Below are positions 54,067-63,215 of a stretch of DNA of 64,000 nt, piece after piece. Position 1 is the stretch's first letter; each line of letters starts with the position of its first letter. The DNA is from JAYPUG01 sp038117265. GTDB lineage: Bacteria > Pseudomonadota > Alphaproteobacteria > UBA6615. Below the pieces are notes generated by a model. The model saw only the letters and a program-made list of their open reading frames with translations. It was not told the origin of the DNA and made no database searches. The stretch is from contig JAYOFO010000004.1 in NCBI GenBank assembly GCA_038117265.1, forward strand, positions 52,489-116,488, in the 5' to 3' direction. A program made the position numbers and the translations under genes.

Positions 54067-55245
54067 TCAGCCGGCCGCCGCGTGCAGCCGGGCAAATCCG
54101 GCGTCGAGATCGGCGATCAGATCGTCGGGATGCTCCAGACCCACATGCAGGCGCAGCAGGCTGCCTTCGGCCTTCCACTCCGTCGCCGTCCGCACCGGCG
54201 CGGCCGGCAGGATCAGGGATTCGTAGCCGCCCCAGCTCGCGCCCATGGCGAACAGCTCGAGCCCGTCGAGCATGGCGCCGAGCGCGTCGTCGTCGTAGTG
54301 GCGGTCGAGAACGATCCCGAACAGGCCGCAGGCGCCGGAGAAGTCGCGCTTCCACAGCGCGTGGCCCGGGTCATCCGGCAGGGCGGGGTAGAGCACCCGC
54401 GTGACGTCGTCGCGCCCCTGCAGCCATTTCGCGACCTCCGTCGCGTTCGCCTGGTGCTGCTTCAGCCGCACGCCCATGGTGCGCAGGCCGCGCAGGCCCA
54501 GATAGCAGTCGTCGGGGGCGGCGTGCTGGCCCCAGAAGCGGAAGTTCCGGAGGATCTTCGGATACAGCGCCTCGCTGGTCACGATGATGCCGAGCATCGC
54601 GTCGGAATGGCCGACGATGTACTTGGTGGCGGCGTGGACCGAGACGTCGACGCCGCGTTCGAACGACTTGAAGAACAGCGGTGTGCCCCAGGTGTTGTCG
54701 TTGATCACCACCGCACCGCGCACGTGCGCCGCTTCGGCGATCGCCGGGATGTCCTGCACCTCGAAGGTCTGGGAGCCCGGTGCTTCGGTCATCACCACCT
54801 TGGTGTTGTCGCGGATCAGCTCGGCGATGCCGCCGCCGATCAGCGGGTCGTAGTAGGTGGTCTCGACCCCATACTTCGCCATCACGTTGTTGCAGAAGTT
54901 GCGCGTGGGCATGTAGGCGCTGTCGGTGCACAGGATGTGGTCGCCGGCCTCGACGAAGGCCGAGATGGCGATCGTGATCGAGGCCAGCCCCGACGACACC
55001 GCGATCGCCCGGTCGCCGCCCTCGACCAGGGCGACGGCTTCCTCCAGCGACTTCTGGGTCGGCGTGCCCATGCGCCCGTAGACGATGTCCTTGGTGTAGT
55101 CGCGGCTGCGCCAGGCCTGGAGCGTCGGGCTGGTCACGGTCGAGGCGTGGTAGACGGGCGGATTGACGATCCCGTGATTGTGTTCGGGGTCGCGCCCGCC
55201 GCTCGCCAGCAGCGTCTCGTCGCGCACGTTGTCGGTCTTGGTCAT
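54067..55245 (-). CDS. metC: Cystathionine beta-lyase (PLP, Cys/Met metabolism family)
   Basis: 392-residue PLP enzyme of the gamma-family. The PLP-binding Lys is in VHAATKYIVGHSDAML near residue 207; YGRMGTPTQKSLEEAVALVE near 55 binds phosphate across the dimer; INDNTWGTPLF is conserved. It likely cleaves cystathionine to homocysteine, pyruvate and ammonia; related lyases and sulfhydrylases cannot be fully excluded. The start at 55245 overlaps the sulfurtransferase stop as ATGA. Confidence 0.9.
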   Translation of the reverse strand: MTKTDNVRDETLLASGGRDPEHNHGIVNPPVYHASTVTSPTLQAWRSRDYTKDIVYGRMGTPTQKSLEEAVALVEGGDRAIAVSSGLASITIAISAFVEAGDHILCTDSAYMPTRNFCNNVMAKYGVETTYYDPLIGGGIAELIRDNTKVVMTEAPGSQTFEVQDIPAIAEAAHVRGAVVINDNTWGTPLFFKSFERGVDVSVHAATKYIVGHSDAMLGIIVTSEALYPKILRNFRFWGQHAAPDDCYLGLRGLRTMGVRLKQHQANATEVAKWLQGRDDVTRVLYPALPDDPGHALWKRDFSGACGLFGIVLDRHYDDDALGAMLDGLELFAMGASWGGYESLILPAAPVRTATEWKAEGSLLRLHVGLEHPDDLIADLDAGFARLHAAAG

Positions 55246-56105
55246 GCGCTGCCCTTTGCCTTGGGGGTGTCGGGGTTGCCGCCCCATTCGGTCCACGAGC
55301 CGTCGTAGAGCACCCAGTCGTCACGGCCGATCAGGTGCATGCCGAGGCCGAGGATACAGGCCGTGACGCCCGACCCGCAGGTCGTGGCGACGGTCCGCGA
55401 TCCATCGGCGCCGACACGGTCGAAGGCGGCGCGAAGGGTGTCGGAATCGAGAAATGCGCCCTTTTCGGCGTCGACGATGCCGGTATAGGGTAGGTTTGCC
55501 GAGCCGGGGATGTGGCCCGGCTCGACGCCGGGCCGCGCCTCGGGTTCGCTGCCGGCAAAGCGGTTTGCGGCGCGGGCATCGAGCACCAGCTCCTCGCCGG
55601 TCTCGATGTTGGCGCGGATGTCGTCGATCGAGCGCAGGCGGCTGTCGTCGCGTGTCGCGCGGAAGCGGACGGGCGCGAACGACGGGACGTCGGTCGTCAC
55701 GGGCCGGCCTTCCGCCTGCCAGTTGCGGAAGCCGCCGGTCATGACGGCGACGTTGGCGTGTCCGAACACCCGGAACATCCACCAGACGCGCGGTGCGCAG
55801 AACAGCCCGTCCGCGTCATAGACGATCACGCGGGTGTCGTTGGAAATGCCCATGGCGCCCACGGCGGCGGCGAAATCCTCGGCGCTGGGAAACATGTGGG
55901 GCGAGGGGGTCGGGCTGGGGTCGCACACGGTGTCGATGTCGAAGTGCAGGGCGCCGGGAATGTGGCCCGCGGCGTAATCGGCCCTGGCGTTGCGGCCCGT
56001 GGCGGCCAGATGGTACGAGCCGTCGAGGATACGGACGTTCTGATCGTCGAGATGGTCGGCGACCCAGCCGGTGTCGACGAGGGAATCGGGATTCGTGTAG
56101 GGCAT
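55242..56105 (-). CDS. sseA: 3-mercaptopyruvate sulfurtransferase (rhodanese tandem)
   Basis: 287 residues in two rhodanese domains. The active Cys lies in VATTCGSGVTACIL near residue 243; the CG-S/T-GVT loop favours 3-mercaptopyruvate over thiosulfate. The first domain is inactive, as usual (IVYDADGLFCAPRVWWMFRV). It moves sulfur from cysteine-derived mercaptopyruvate to acceptors. It overlaps the metC-like gene by 4 bp; the 29-bp gap before it (56106-56134) is strikingly AT-rich and may hold an internal promoter. Confidence 0.92.
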   Translation of the reverse strand: MPYTNPDSLVDTGWVADHLDDQNVRILDGSYHLAATGRNARADYAAGHIPGALHFDIDTVCDPSPTPSPHMFPSAEDFAAAVGAMGISNDTRVIVYDADGLFCAPRVWWMFRVFGHANVAVMTGGFRNWQAEGRPVTTDVPSFAPVRFRATRDDSRLRSIDDIRANIETGEELVLDARAANRFAGSEPEARPGVEPGHIPGSANLPYTGIVDAEKGAFLDSDTLRAAFDRVGADGSRTVATTCGSGVTACILGLGMHLIGRDDWVLYDGSWTEWGGNPDTPKAKGSA

Positions 56106-56134
56106 GAGATATGGTGCCTATCTATTTGAAATAT

Positions 56135-56866
56135 TTATTTATCTAACTCGATCGCGACCCGGCGGTTCTGGCGGCCCTTGCTCTCGATCTTGGTGACGGT
56201 CACGGGGCCGATCTCGGCGGTGTTGGCGACATGGGTGCCGCCGCAGGGCTGCAGGTCCTGACCCTCGATCCGGATCAGGCGCACGCGCCCGGCGCCCGAC
56301 GGCGGCTTCACGCTCATGGTCTTAACCAGATCCGGGTTGGCGGCGAGGTCGTCGTCGGTGATCCAGTCCGCACCGACGGCGTGACCGCCCGCGATCAGCG
56401 CATTGAGCTGCGCTGTGATCGCATCCTTGTCGAGCCCGCCTTCCGGAATGGCGAAATCGAGGCGACCCTTGTCCTCGTTCACCTGGCCGCCGGTGACCGG
56501 ATAGGGCAGCACGGCCGACAACAGGTGCAGGCAGGTGTGGACGCGCATCAGCCGGTGGCGCCGTTCCCAGTCGATTTCCGCCGTCACGTCGGCACCGGGC
56601 GCGATGCCCGGCTGGCCTTCCTCGGGAACATGCACGATCACGTCGGGCCCGCCATCCGTGTCGCGCCCCTTGACCGTCGTGGCGATCCGGATCTCCGGAC
56701 CGTCCGCGGTGCGCAGCAGGCCGCTGTCGCCGGGCTGCCCGCCGCCGGTGGGATAGAACACGGTGCGGTCGAGGACGATCCCGCCCAACTCGTTCACCGC
56801 GACCACGCGCGCCGCACATTCGCGCGCATAGCCGTCGTCACGAAAGATCGGCTCGGTCGCGCTCAC
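56135..56866 (-). CDS. AlaX-like alanyl-tRNA editing protein
   Basis: Free-standing editing domain of 243 residues that hydrolyses mischarged Ser- (or Gly-) tRNA-Ala. FYPTGGGQPGDSG near residue 38, the zinc motif H-x3-H in HTCLHLL (near 108) and C-x3-H in QPCGGTHVANTAEIG (near 210) are all present. I use the GTG at 56866, which overlaps the cysteine synthase stop as GTGA; an ATG at 56878 would overlap by 16 bp and is the alternative. Its place among sulfur genes is unusual. Confidence 0.88.
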   Translation of the reverse strand: MSATEPIFRDDGYARECAARVVAVNELGGIVLDRTVFYPTGGGQPGDSGLLRTADGPEIRIATTVKGRDTDGGPDVIVHVPEEGQPGIAPGADVTAEIDWERRHRLMRVHTCLHLLSAVLPYPVTGGQVNEDKGRLDFAIPEGGLDKDAITAQLNALIAGGHAVGADWITDDDLAANPDLVKTMSVKPPSGAGRVRLIRIEGQDLQPCGGTHVANTAEIGPVTVTKIESKGRQNRRVAIELDK

Positions 56867-57867
56867 TTGTCGAGCCATTCGGGATAGGGCAGGCCCTTTT
56901 CCCTGAGGAACGCGACGTTGAAGATCTTCGATGCGTAGCGGTGGGCGCCGTCGCAAAGGACCGTGACGATCGTGTGCCCGGGGCCCATTTCCTTCGCCAT
57001 GCGGATCGCGCCGGCGACATTGACGCCGCTGGACGTGCCGAGGCTCAACCCCTCCTCGCGGAGCAGGCCGTACATGACCGGCAGCGCTTCCTCGTCGGGA
57101 ATCTGGAACGGCATGTCGACGGGTGCCCCCTCCAGGTTCGCGGTGATCCGGCCCTGGCCGATGCCCTCGGTGATCGAGGTGCCCTCGGACCTCAGCTCGC
57201 CGTTTGCATAATAGTGATAGAGGGCCGCCCCCATGGGGTCGGCGATGCCGATCTTCACGTCGGCGTTGCGGCTCTTCAGGTACATTCCGATGCCGGCCAC
57301 CGTGCCCCCGGTGCCCACCGCACAGATGAAGCCATCGACCTTGCCGTCGGTCTGGTCCCAGATTTCCGGGCCCGTGGTGTCGAAATGGCCCTGCCGGTTG
57401 GCGACGTTGTCGAACTGGTTCGCCCAAATCGCGCCGGCATCCTCCTTGGCCGCCAATTCGTCGGCCAGCCGGCCCGAATATTTCACATAGTTGTTCGGGT
57501 CCTTGTAGGGGACGGCCGGCACCTCGATCAGCTCCGCGCCAGCCTGGCGCAGCGCGTCCTTCTTTTCCTGGGTCTGGGTCTCGGGGATGACGATGACCGT
57601 GCGATATCCGCGGGCGTTGGCGACGTGCGCCAGCCCGATTCCCGTGTTTCCGGCCGTGCCCTCGACGATCACGCCGCCCGGGTTCAGAAGGCCCTTCTCC
57701 TCGGCATCCTTGACGATCGCAAGCGCGGCACGGTCCTTGACGGAGCCCGCGGGGTTGAGGAACTCCGCCTTGCCGAGGATCGTGCAGCCGGTCTCCTCGG
57801 AGGCCCGGCGCAGCTTGATCATCGGGGTGTTGCCGATCGTGTCGATGAAACCGTCGCGAACGTCCAT
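56863..57867 (-). CDS. cysK: Cysteine synthase A
   Basis: 334-residue PLP enzyme that makes cysteine from O-acetylserine and sulfide. The PLP Lys is in NPAGSVKDRAAL near residue 43; the phosphate loop VGTGGTVAGIGMYL near 185 and VEGTAGNTGIGLA near 70 are intact. ATG 57867 begins the family-typical MDVRDGFIDTIGNTPMIK minus extras; a longer frame from 57903 is less likely. First gene of the cysK-alaX-sseA-metC unit. Confidence 0.92.
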   Translation of the reverse strand: MDVRDGFIDTIGNTPMIKLRRASEETGCTILGKAEFLNPAGSVKDRAALAIVKDAEEKGLLNPGGVIVEGTAGNTGIGLAHVANARGYRTVIVIPETQTQEKKDALRQAGAELIEVPAVPYKDPNNYVKYSGRLADELAAKEDAGAIWANQFDNVANRQGHFDTTGPEIWDQTDGKVDGFICAVGTGGTVAGIGMYLKSRNADVKIGIADPMGAALYHYYANGELRSEGTSITEGIGQGRITANLEGAPVDMPFQIPDEEALPVMYGLLREEGLSLGTSSGVNVAGAIRMAKEMGPGHTIVTVLCDGAHRYASKIFNVAFLREKGLPYPEWLDK

Positions 57868-57954
57868 GGTTTCCGCCTTCTCAAGGGTTTTCCGGTGTGC
57901 CAACAGGTCGCGAATTTAGCGGCGGGGCCGGGGGGCCGCAAGGCAGGCGGGCCG

Positions 57955-58554
57955 TCAGCCGTTCCAGAGCCCGCGCAGGCGCGTGCGGTTGAGCGCCAGC
58001 CACTGCAGCGCGATAATCGCCGGCGCGTTGAGTATTCGTCCGGCCCCGATCATGGCAAGCGCTGAGTCCGTGGAAAGCACGAACGCCCGGATGTCTTCGC
58101 CCTCGTGATCCAGGCCGAACACGCCTCCCGCATTCGACGAATCCACCCTTGCGCAATATAGCTGCACGATCTCGTTGACCGCGCCGGGGGTGGGCATGAT
58201 CTTGCCGATGTCCTCGAGTTGCCGCGCTTCGAGGCCGGATTCCTCGAGCATTTCGCGCCGCACGACGTCTTCGGGGGTTTCGCCCGGATCGATGATCCCG
58301 GCGACGATCTCGATCATCCATGGCTCGACATCCGCGGCGAGGCCCCCGATCCGGAACTGCTCGAGCAGCACGACCTCGTCGCGATCCGGGTCATAGGGAA
58401 GGGCGGCGGCCGCGTGACCGCGTTCGAAGACCTCGCGGGAAATCTCGCCGGACATGCCGCCGGCAAACGTCTCGTGACGCAGGCGATAGCGCCTGACCCG
58501 CGAATAGCCCTGAAATAGGGTCTCCTGATCGACCACGTCGACTTTCCGGCTCAT
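57955..58554 (-). CDS. Nudix hydrolase (ADP-ribose pyrophosphatase-like)
   Basis: 199 residues. The Nudix box GIIDPGETPEDVVRREMLEE and the following SG-L match G-x5-E-x7-RE-U-x-EE-x-G-U exactly (near residues 85-107). HAAAALPYDPDRDEVVLLEQ and the EPWMIEIVAG approach are as in ADP-ribose pyrophosphatases, which cleave ADP-ribose to AMP and ribose-5-phosphate. It lies 18 bp after the GNAT gene on the same strand. Confidence 0.9.
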   Translation of the reverse strand: MSRKVDVVDQETLFQGYSRVRRYRLRHETFAGGMSGEISREVFERGHAAAALPYDPDRDEVVLLEQFRIGGLAADVEPWMIEIVAGIIDPGETPEDVVRREMLEESGLEARQLEDIGKIMPTPGAVNEIVQLYCARVDSSNAGGVFGLDHEGEDIRAFVLSTDSALAMIGAGRILNAPAIIALQWLALNRTRLRGLWNG

Positions 58555-58572
58555 CGGAACATCTCCCCCACG

Positions 58573-58992
58573 TCAGCCGCCGCGGTCAGCACGCATGAAC
58601 GCGAGGTCGCCGAGTTCGTCGGTAAAGCCCCACCGCCGATAGAAATCGCGCATGTCGGGTGCGCAATAGAGTTCGAAGTGCCGCACGGCGGCCAGTTTCG
58701 GCGCGGCCATGACGTCATCCATCACCCGCCGGCCGGGGCCCGTCGCGCGCCGGCCGGGATCGACGATCACGTCGAGGATCAGCGCCTTGATCGTGCGATC
58801 GGTCAGGACGCGCGCGAATGCGGCGAGGTCGCCCGTGGCGGTGTCGGCGTAGGCAAAGATCAGGTCGCTGTGGGCGAGCAACCCCTCGACCTGGCTGCGT
58901 GTGCGCCCGCGCGTCCACCATTCGCGTTCGTAGTGACCGTGCAGCTGATCGACCTGGTTCGCATTCAGGCCGGCGATGCGTTCGATGGACAT
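58573..58992 (-). CDS. GNAT family N-acetyltransferase
   Basis: 139 residues. The fold is compact: FAYADTATGDLAAFARVLTD, then ALILDVIVDPGRRATGPGRR (diverged acetyl-CoA loop, near residue 72) and YCAPDMRDFYRRWGFTDELG. The acceptor is unknown. The start at 58992 is the first Met with family similarity. It lies 14 bp after the MscS gene, likely in one transcript. Confidence 0.85.
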   Translation of the reverse strand: MSIERIAGLNANQVDQLHGHYEREWWTRGRTRSQVEGLLAHSDLIFAYADTATGDLAAFARVLTDRTIKALILDVIVDPGRRATGPGRRVMDDVMAAPKLAAVRHFELYCAPDMRDFYRRWGFTDELGDLAFMRADRGG

Positions 58993-59006
58993 GCCGCGCG
59001 GGCGCG

Positions 59007-60332
59007 CTATTCCAGCGCCTGGCCGTCGAGGACGCCGCGCGCCTCGGGCGCGACAGAGCGCAAATGCAGGTCGCGCTGCGGGAACGGAATTTCGATGCCG
59101 TTCTCGTGGAACAGGTCCCACAAACGCAGCAGGATCAGGCTCTTCACGTTCGATATCCCGTTCTGCGGGTCGCGGATCCAGAAGCGGATTTCGAGGTCGA
59201 CCGAGCTGTCGCCGAATCCCTTGAGCAGGCAGACCGGCTTCGGATCGGGCAGCACGCGGTCTAACACGCCAACCGATTCCAGGCACAGTTCGATGGCCTT
59301 CCGGACATCGGATCGATAGGAGATACCGACGGGGATCTTGAGGCGGATCGCATCGCCGCTGAACGACCAGTTCTCGACGCGGGTGACGATCAGCTCTTCG
59401 TTGGGGATCAGGTGCTCGATGCCGTCGCGCGTGATCACCGAGACGTATCGCGCGCCGAGGGACTGGATCCAGCCATAGGTGCCCGCGACGCCGATCGTGT
59501 CGCCCGGTTTGATCGATCGATCCATCAGCAGGATGATTCCGCTGATGAAGTTGCCGACGATCTTCTGCAACCCGAAACCGATACCGACGCCCAGCGCGCC
59601 GCCGAACACGGCCAGTGCCGTCAGGTCGATGCCGACGCTGTTGATCGTGACCAGGATCGCGATGACGATCAGGACGATCTTGAGCAGCTTCGAGAAAAGC
59701 ACCTGCACCGACGGTGTCAGGTTGGGCAGCCGGCTGATCCGGCTCTCGAGCACGCGCGCGAAGATGCTCGCGAGCCAGAGCAGCAGGACGAGATAGAACA
59801 CCCCCTCGATCACGCTGAGCGCGCTGACCCTGACCTGGCCGATGCGGAACGCGATGCCGTCGAGCAGGTCCAGGGCGGGCTGCAGCAGCCCGATGATGTT
59901 CAGCGCCGCGATGCCCCACACCACGATGGCGATGAAGCGCGCCCAGACCTCGTCGCGCACGAACTGGACGATCAGGCGGATGACGATCCACGCGTTGACC
60001 AGGCTGACGACCACGGCCATCAGAGCGTCGTGCAGGCCAAGCTGGCCGGCTGCCGCGGTCGCGATCCACAACAGGACGACCCAGAGAATCGGGGTGACCA
60101 GCGGCAGGAAGGTCCGCCAGATGATGCTCAGCTTCGCGTCGTCGGCCGCCTCGTCGATCCGGCGGTGCAGCCACGCCCGAAAGGGCGGGGCCAGAAGATA
60201 CGCTATGCCGAGGCTGGCCAGGATAGCGCCGACTTCCCAGACCGCCGCGACGGTCAGGATTTCTGTCTCGACCCAGGATTGCGCGGCTTCCCACGCCTCG
60301 ATCAGCTTCTCGCGATGGAAGAATTCGTTCAT
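59007..60332 (-). CDS. Mechanosensitive ion channel, MscS family
   Basis: 441 residues. Several N-terminal helices precede the pore helix ALAVFGGALGVGIGFGLQKI (near residue 235), a Gly/Ala-rich TM3 typical of MscS. The beta domain begins LLMDRSIKPGDTIGVAGTYG and ends near VRKAIELCLESVG. It is larger than E. coli MscS because of extra membrane helices at the start. It releases solutes on sudden osmotic downshift. It lies 13 bp after the ZntB-like gene. Confidence 0.92.
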   Translation of the reverse strand: MNEFFHREKLIEAWEAAQSWVETEILTVAAVWEVGAILASLGIAYLLAPPFRAWLHRRIDEAADDAKLSIIWRTFLPLVTPILWVVLLWIATAAAGQLGLHDALMAVVVSLVNAWIVIRLIVQFVRDEVWARFIAIVVWGIAALNIIGLLQPALDLLDGIAFRIGQVRVSALSVIEGVFYLVLLLWLASIFARVLESRISRLPNLTPSVQVLFSKLLKIVLIVIAILVTINSVGIDLTALAVFGGALGVGIGFGLQKIVGNFISGIILLMDRSIKPGDTIGVAGTYGWIQSLGARYVSVITRDGIEHLIPNEELIVTRVENWSFSGDAIRLKIPVGISYRSDVRKAIELCLESVGVLDRVLPDPKPVCLLKGFGDSSVDLEIRFWIRDPQNGISNVKSLILLRLWDLFHENGIEIPFPQRDLHLRSVAPEARGVLDGQALE

Positions 60333-60345
60333 CGGTTCCGACGCG

Positions 60346-61353
60346 TCATATCCATTTCAGCTTCCGCAGCAGCCATATCTCGACCACGGCGATGCCGACG
60401 ATGAGGCCGACCACGACCCAGAACGCGGTGTTGTCCTCGACGCCGGGAAGGCCGCCGACATTGATGCCGAGCAGCCCGGTCAGCAGGCTTGGCGGCAGCA
60501 GGATCGCGGCAACCACCGTCAGCACATACATGGTCCGGTTCATGCGCTCAGAAATCAGGTAGTTGAATTCGTCCTGCACGGCGGCGGCGCGTTCGCGCGC
60601 GGCCTCCAGATCCTCGACATAGCGCGTCGTCCGGTCGCCGATTTCGCGCAGGAAGGCACGGTCGAGGTCGCTCAGCCAGGTTATCCGTTCGGCCTGCAGC
60701 CGGGACATGGCATCGCGCTGCGGCGACAGGTAGCGGCGCAGCATGATCGCGCTCTGGCGCGTGCGCACCAGCCGGCTGCGCAGTTCGGGTGACGTGTGGG
60801 TCTGGACCGCATCCTCGAGCTCGTCGAGACTCTCGTCGATACCGTCGATCGTCGGGCCCATCCGTTCGATGAGACGATCGGCCATGCGTACTAGGAACTC
60901 GCCCGGATCGCCGGGTCCGTCTCCGTTGATCACCATGTCGCGAATTTCGGTCGCGGCCATCAGGCGAACATGGCGCGATGTGATGATGCGGCCCGGCTCG
61001 AACCACATTCGCATGCTGACCATGTCTTCGGGGTGCGCGCCGGGGTTGAGGTTGACGCCCCGCATGACGACGAAAAGGTCGTTGCGCTCGGGCACGACGC
61101 GCGGGCGCGCATCGTCGGCGAGCAGGCCTTCGGCAAACACGTCACCTACCCCGCTTTCCCGGCGAATCCAGTCCGCCGCGTAGGCGTCCTTACGGTCGAC
61201 ATGCACCCACAGCACGCCGTCGTCGGGCTTCCAGGCGCGCACGCCTTCCCAGTCGAGACGGGTGCCGCCGCCTTCGCCGTCGAGCACGAAGGCGCAGATC
61301 AGGCCGTCGGCCTCGGTGATCGCGCCTTTCGCAACGTCCGTGTGCGAGTTCAT
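60346..61353 (-). CDS. CorA-family divalent-cation transporter, ZntB-like
   Basis: 335 residues. A long cytoplasmic helical funnel leads to two C-terminal helices. The signature loop between them reads TGLLGINVGGLPG (near residue 290): G-I-N rather than the G-M-N of CorA, as in ZntB, so zinc export or uptake is more likely than magnesium transport. The end RKLKWI is family-typical. ATG 61353 is chosen; the longer frame from 61440 has no homologous character. Confidence 0.9.
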   Translation of the reverse strand: MNSHTDVAKGAITEADGLICAFVLDGEGGGTRLDWEGVRAWKPDDGVLWVHVDRKDAYAADWIRRESGVGDVFAEGLLADDARPRVVPERNDLFVVMRGVNLNPGAHPEDMVSMRMWFEPGRIITSRHVRLMAATEIRDMVINGDGPGDPGEFLVRMADRLIERMGPTIDGIDESLDELEDAVQTHTSPELRSRLVRTRQSAIMLRRYLSPQRDAMSRLQAERITWLSDLDRAFLREIGDRTTRYVEDLEAARERAAAVQDEFNYLISERMNRTMYVLTVVAAILLPPSLLTGLLGINVGGLPGVEDNTAFWVVVGLIVGIAVVEIWLLRKLKWI

Positions 61354-61592
61354 CGCAGAGAAACCTAGTCTAAGGCCGGAGTCGCAGCATCGGCCGTTTC
61401 CGGCGGCGGTGCGGCGAACTGGCGAACGTTGGACGGTCATCGGTGGCGGGTGCGCGCAAGGCCCGTATCACGATGTCGTGCGCATCCTTCGTGTCGGGCG
61501 GGATCGGGGCTATCATGCCGTCCGATCGCGCGCCGGTGCGCCCAGGCATGGCCGGCGTTGCGCGTTGTCTTGTTGGCCGGTAGGGGGATTCG

Positions 61593-62384
61593 ATGGATCT
61601 GGAACTGCAAGGAAAGCGTGCGCTCGTCACGGGATCGACCCTGGGGATCGGGCGCGCCATCGCCGAGGCACTGGCGGCGGAAGGTGCGTCGGTGATCGTC
61701 AACAGCCGCGATGCCGACCGTGTGGCCGCGGCGGTTGCGGACATTGCGGGCGACGTCTCGGGGCTCGCCGCAGATCTCTCAACGGCCGCGGGCGCGGCGG
61801 CGCTGGCCGATTTCGCGGCGCAGCAGGGCCCCGTCGACATCCTCGTCAACAATGCCGGCACCTTCACGGTGAAGGAGTTCTTCGACATCGCGGATGCCGA
61901 CTGGCAGGCGATGTTCGACCTGAACTTAATGAGCGCAGTGCGCCTGTCGCGCGCGCTGATGCCGGCGATGCTGGAGCGCGGCTGGGGCCGCATCGTGTTC
62001 ATCGGTTCGGACCAGAGTTCCAAGCCCAACCCCTCGATGGCGCATTACGCGATGACTAAGGCCGCGCTGGTCTCGATTGCGCGGAGCCTTGCCGAACGCA
62101 CGCGCGAGACCGGGGTGACGGTCAACACGGTCCAGGTCGCGCCGACATGGACCGACGGGGTTGACGCCTTCATGCACCAGATGGCCGACATCGAGGGCAC
62201 GACGCCGGAGGAGATGAGCAAGGCCTATTTCGCCGAAGGCGAGGGCCGGACCTCGCTGCTCCAGCGCTGGGCGCGGCCCGAGGAAATCGCCTCGTTCGTC
62301 GCATTCCTGTGTTCGCCGCGGGCCTCGGCGATCAACGGCAGCGCACCGCGCGCCGATGGCGGCATAGTCCGTTCGCTGTTCTAG
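61593..62384 (+). CDS. SDR family oxidoreductase
   Basis: 263 residues. TGSTLGIGRAIAEALAAEGA (near residue 13), NNAGTFTVKEFFD, Ser in FIGSDQSSKPNPSMAHYAMT and YxxxK as YAMTK form a complete catalytic set. The variant with a longer C-terminus (GTTPEEMSKAYFAEGEG) occurs in many oxidoreductases of unknown substrate. ATG 61593 follows a GGGGG site. The 239-bp region before it holds its promoter and that of the ZntB-like gene on the other strand; no specific site is seen. Confidence 0.87.
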   Translation: MDLELQGKRALVTGSTLGIGRAIAEALAAEGASVIVNSRDADRVAAAVADIAGDVSGLAADLSTAAGAAALADFAAQQGPVDILVNNAGTFTVKEFFDIADADWQAMFDLNLMSAVRLSRALMPAMLERGWGRIVFIGSDQSSKPNPSMAHYAMTKAALVSIARSLAERTRETGVTVNTVQVAPTWTDGVDAFMHQMADIEGTTPEEMSKAYFAEGEGRTSLLQRWARPEEIASFVAFLCSPRASAINGSAPRADGGIVRSLF

Positions 62385-62414
62385 GGCCGCGACGCCCAAA
62401 AGCAGGAGACCGCG

Positions 62415-63208
62415 ATGCGGACCGAGAAGTTCGAGTTCCCCGGCCATTCGGGCGAGACCCTGGCAGCCCGACTGGATGCGCCGGACGGCGTGCCACGCGC
62501 CTACGCCCTGTGCGCCCACTGTTTCACCTGCACCAAGGACATCTTCGCCGCGTCGCGGGTCGCGCGGACGCTGACCGCGTCCGGGATCGGCGTCGTCCGG
62601 TTCGACTTCACGGGCCTGGGGCATTCGGAGGGCGAGTTCGCGAACACGAACTTTTCCTCCAACGTGGCGGACCTGGTGGCGGCGGCCGACCATATGCGCG
62701 AACGCCTGGGCGCGCCCGCGATCCTCATCGGCCACAGCCTCGGCGGGGCGGCGGTCCTCGCCGGGACGGGCGATATCCCGGAGGTGCGCGCCGTCGTGAC
62801 CATCGGCGCACCTGCCGATCCGGCCCATGCGGCGCACGCGTTCGCCGGGTCGGAGGCGGAGATCGATGCGGCGGGGGCGGCGACACGGGGCCGACGCCCT
62901 ACGGCCTGCTGCTCTCGGGGCTCGGCGCGTGCACGTCCATGACGGTCCGCATGTATGCCGATCGCAAGCAGTGGCCGCTCGACCGGGTGGTCGTGCGCCT
63001 GCGTCACGACAAGGTCCATGCCGCGGATTGCGCGGAATGCGAGACGCGCGACGGCAAGGTCGATCGGATCGTGCGGACGATCGAACTGTGCGGCGACCTC
63101 GACGCCGAGTAGCGCGCGCGCCTGCTCGAGATCGCCGACAAGTGCCCGGTGCATCGCACGCTCGAGAGCGAGGTGCGGGTGGAGACCGTCGCGGCGGCGA
63201 ACGGCTAA
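62415..63208 (+). pseudogene. Bifunctional alpha/beta hydrolase-OsmC protein with the middle deleted and a TAG
   Basis: The start gives the hydrolase half of a well-known fusion: AHCFTCTKDIFAASRVARTL (near residue 35) and IGHSLGGAAVLAGTGD with the nucleophile (near 97). It stops being homologous after SEAEIDAAG (about 62873). At a G-run (62873-62877) the phase changes and the text becomes GGDTGPTPYGLLLSGLGACT, the start of the OsmC domain, then CVTTR-like peroxidase text with its Cys in AECETRDGKVD. Roughly 200 residues of the usual protein are missing between the halves. TAG at 63110-63112 (LDAE-stop-RARLLEIADKCPVH) replaces an expected Gln; the phase then runs to TAA 63206-63208 and includes the second conserved Cys. 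Confidence 0.78.
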
Positions 63209-63215
63209 CGCGCGT

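Noticed and set aside
57903..57955. GC-rich inverted repeat after the Nudix gene as a terminator
   Set aside because: The stem is only loosely paired and the following bases have no U tract, so it cannot be supported over simple GC richness.
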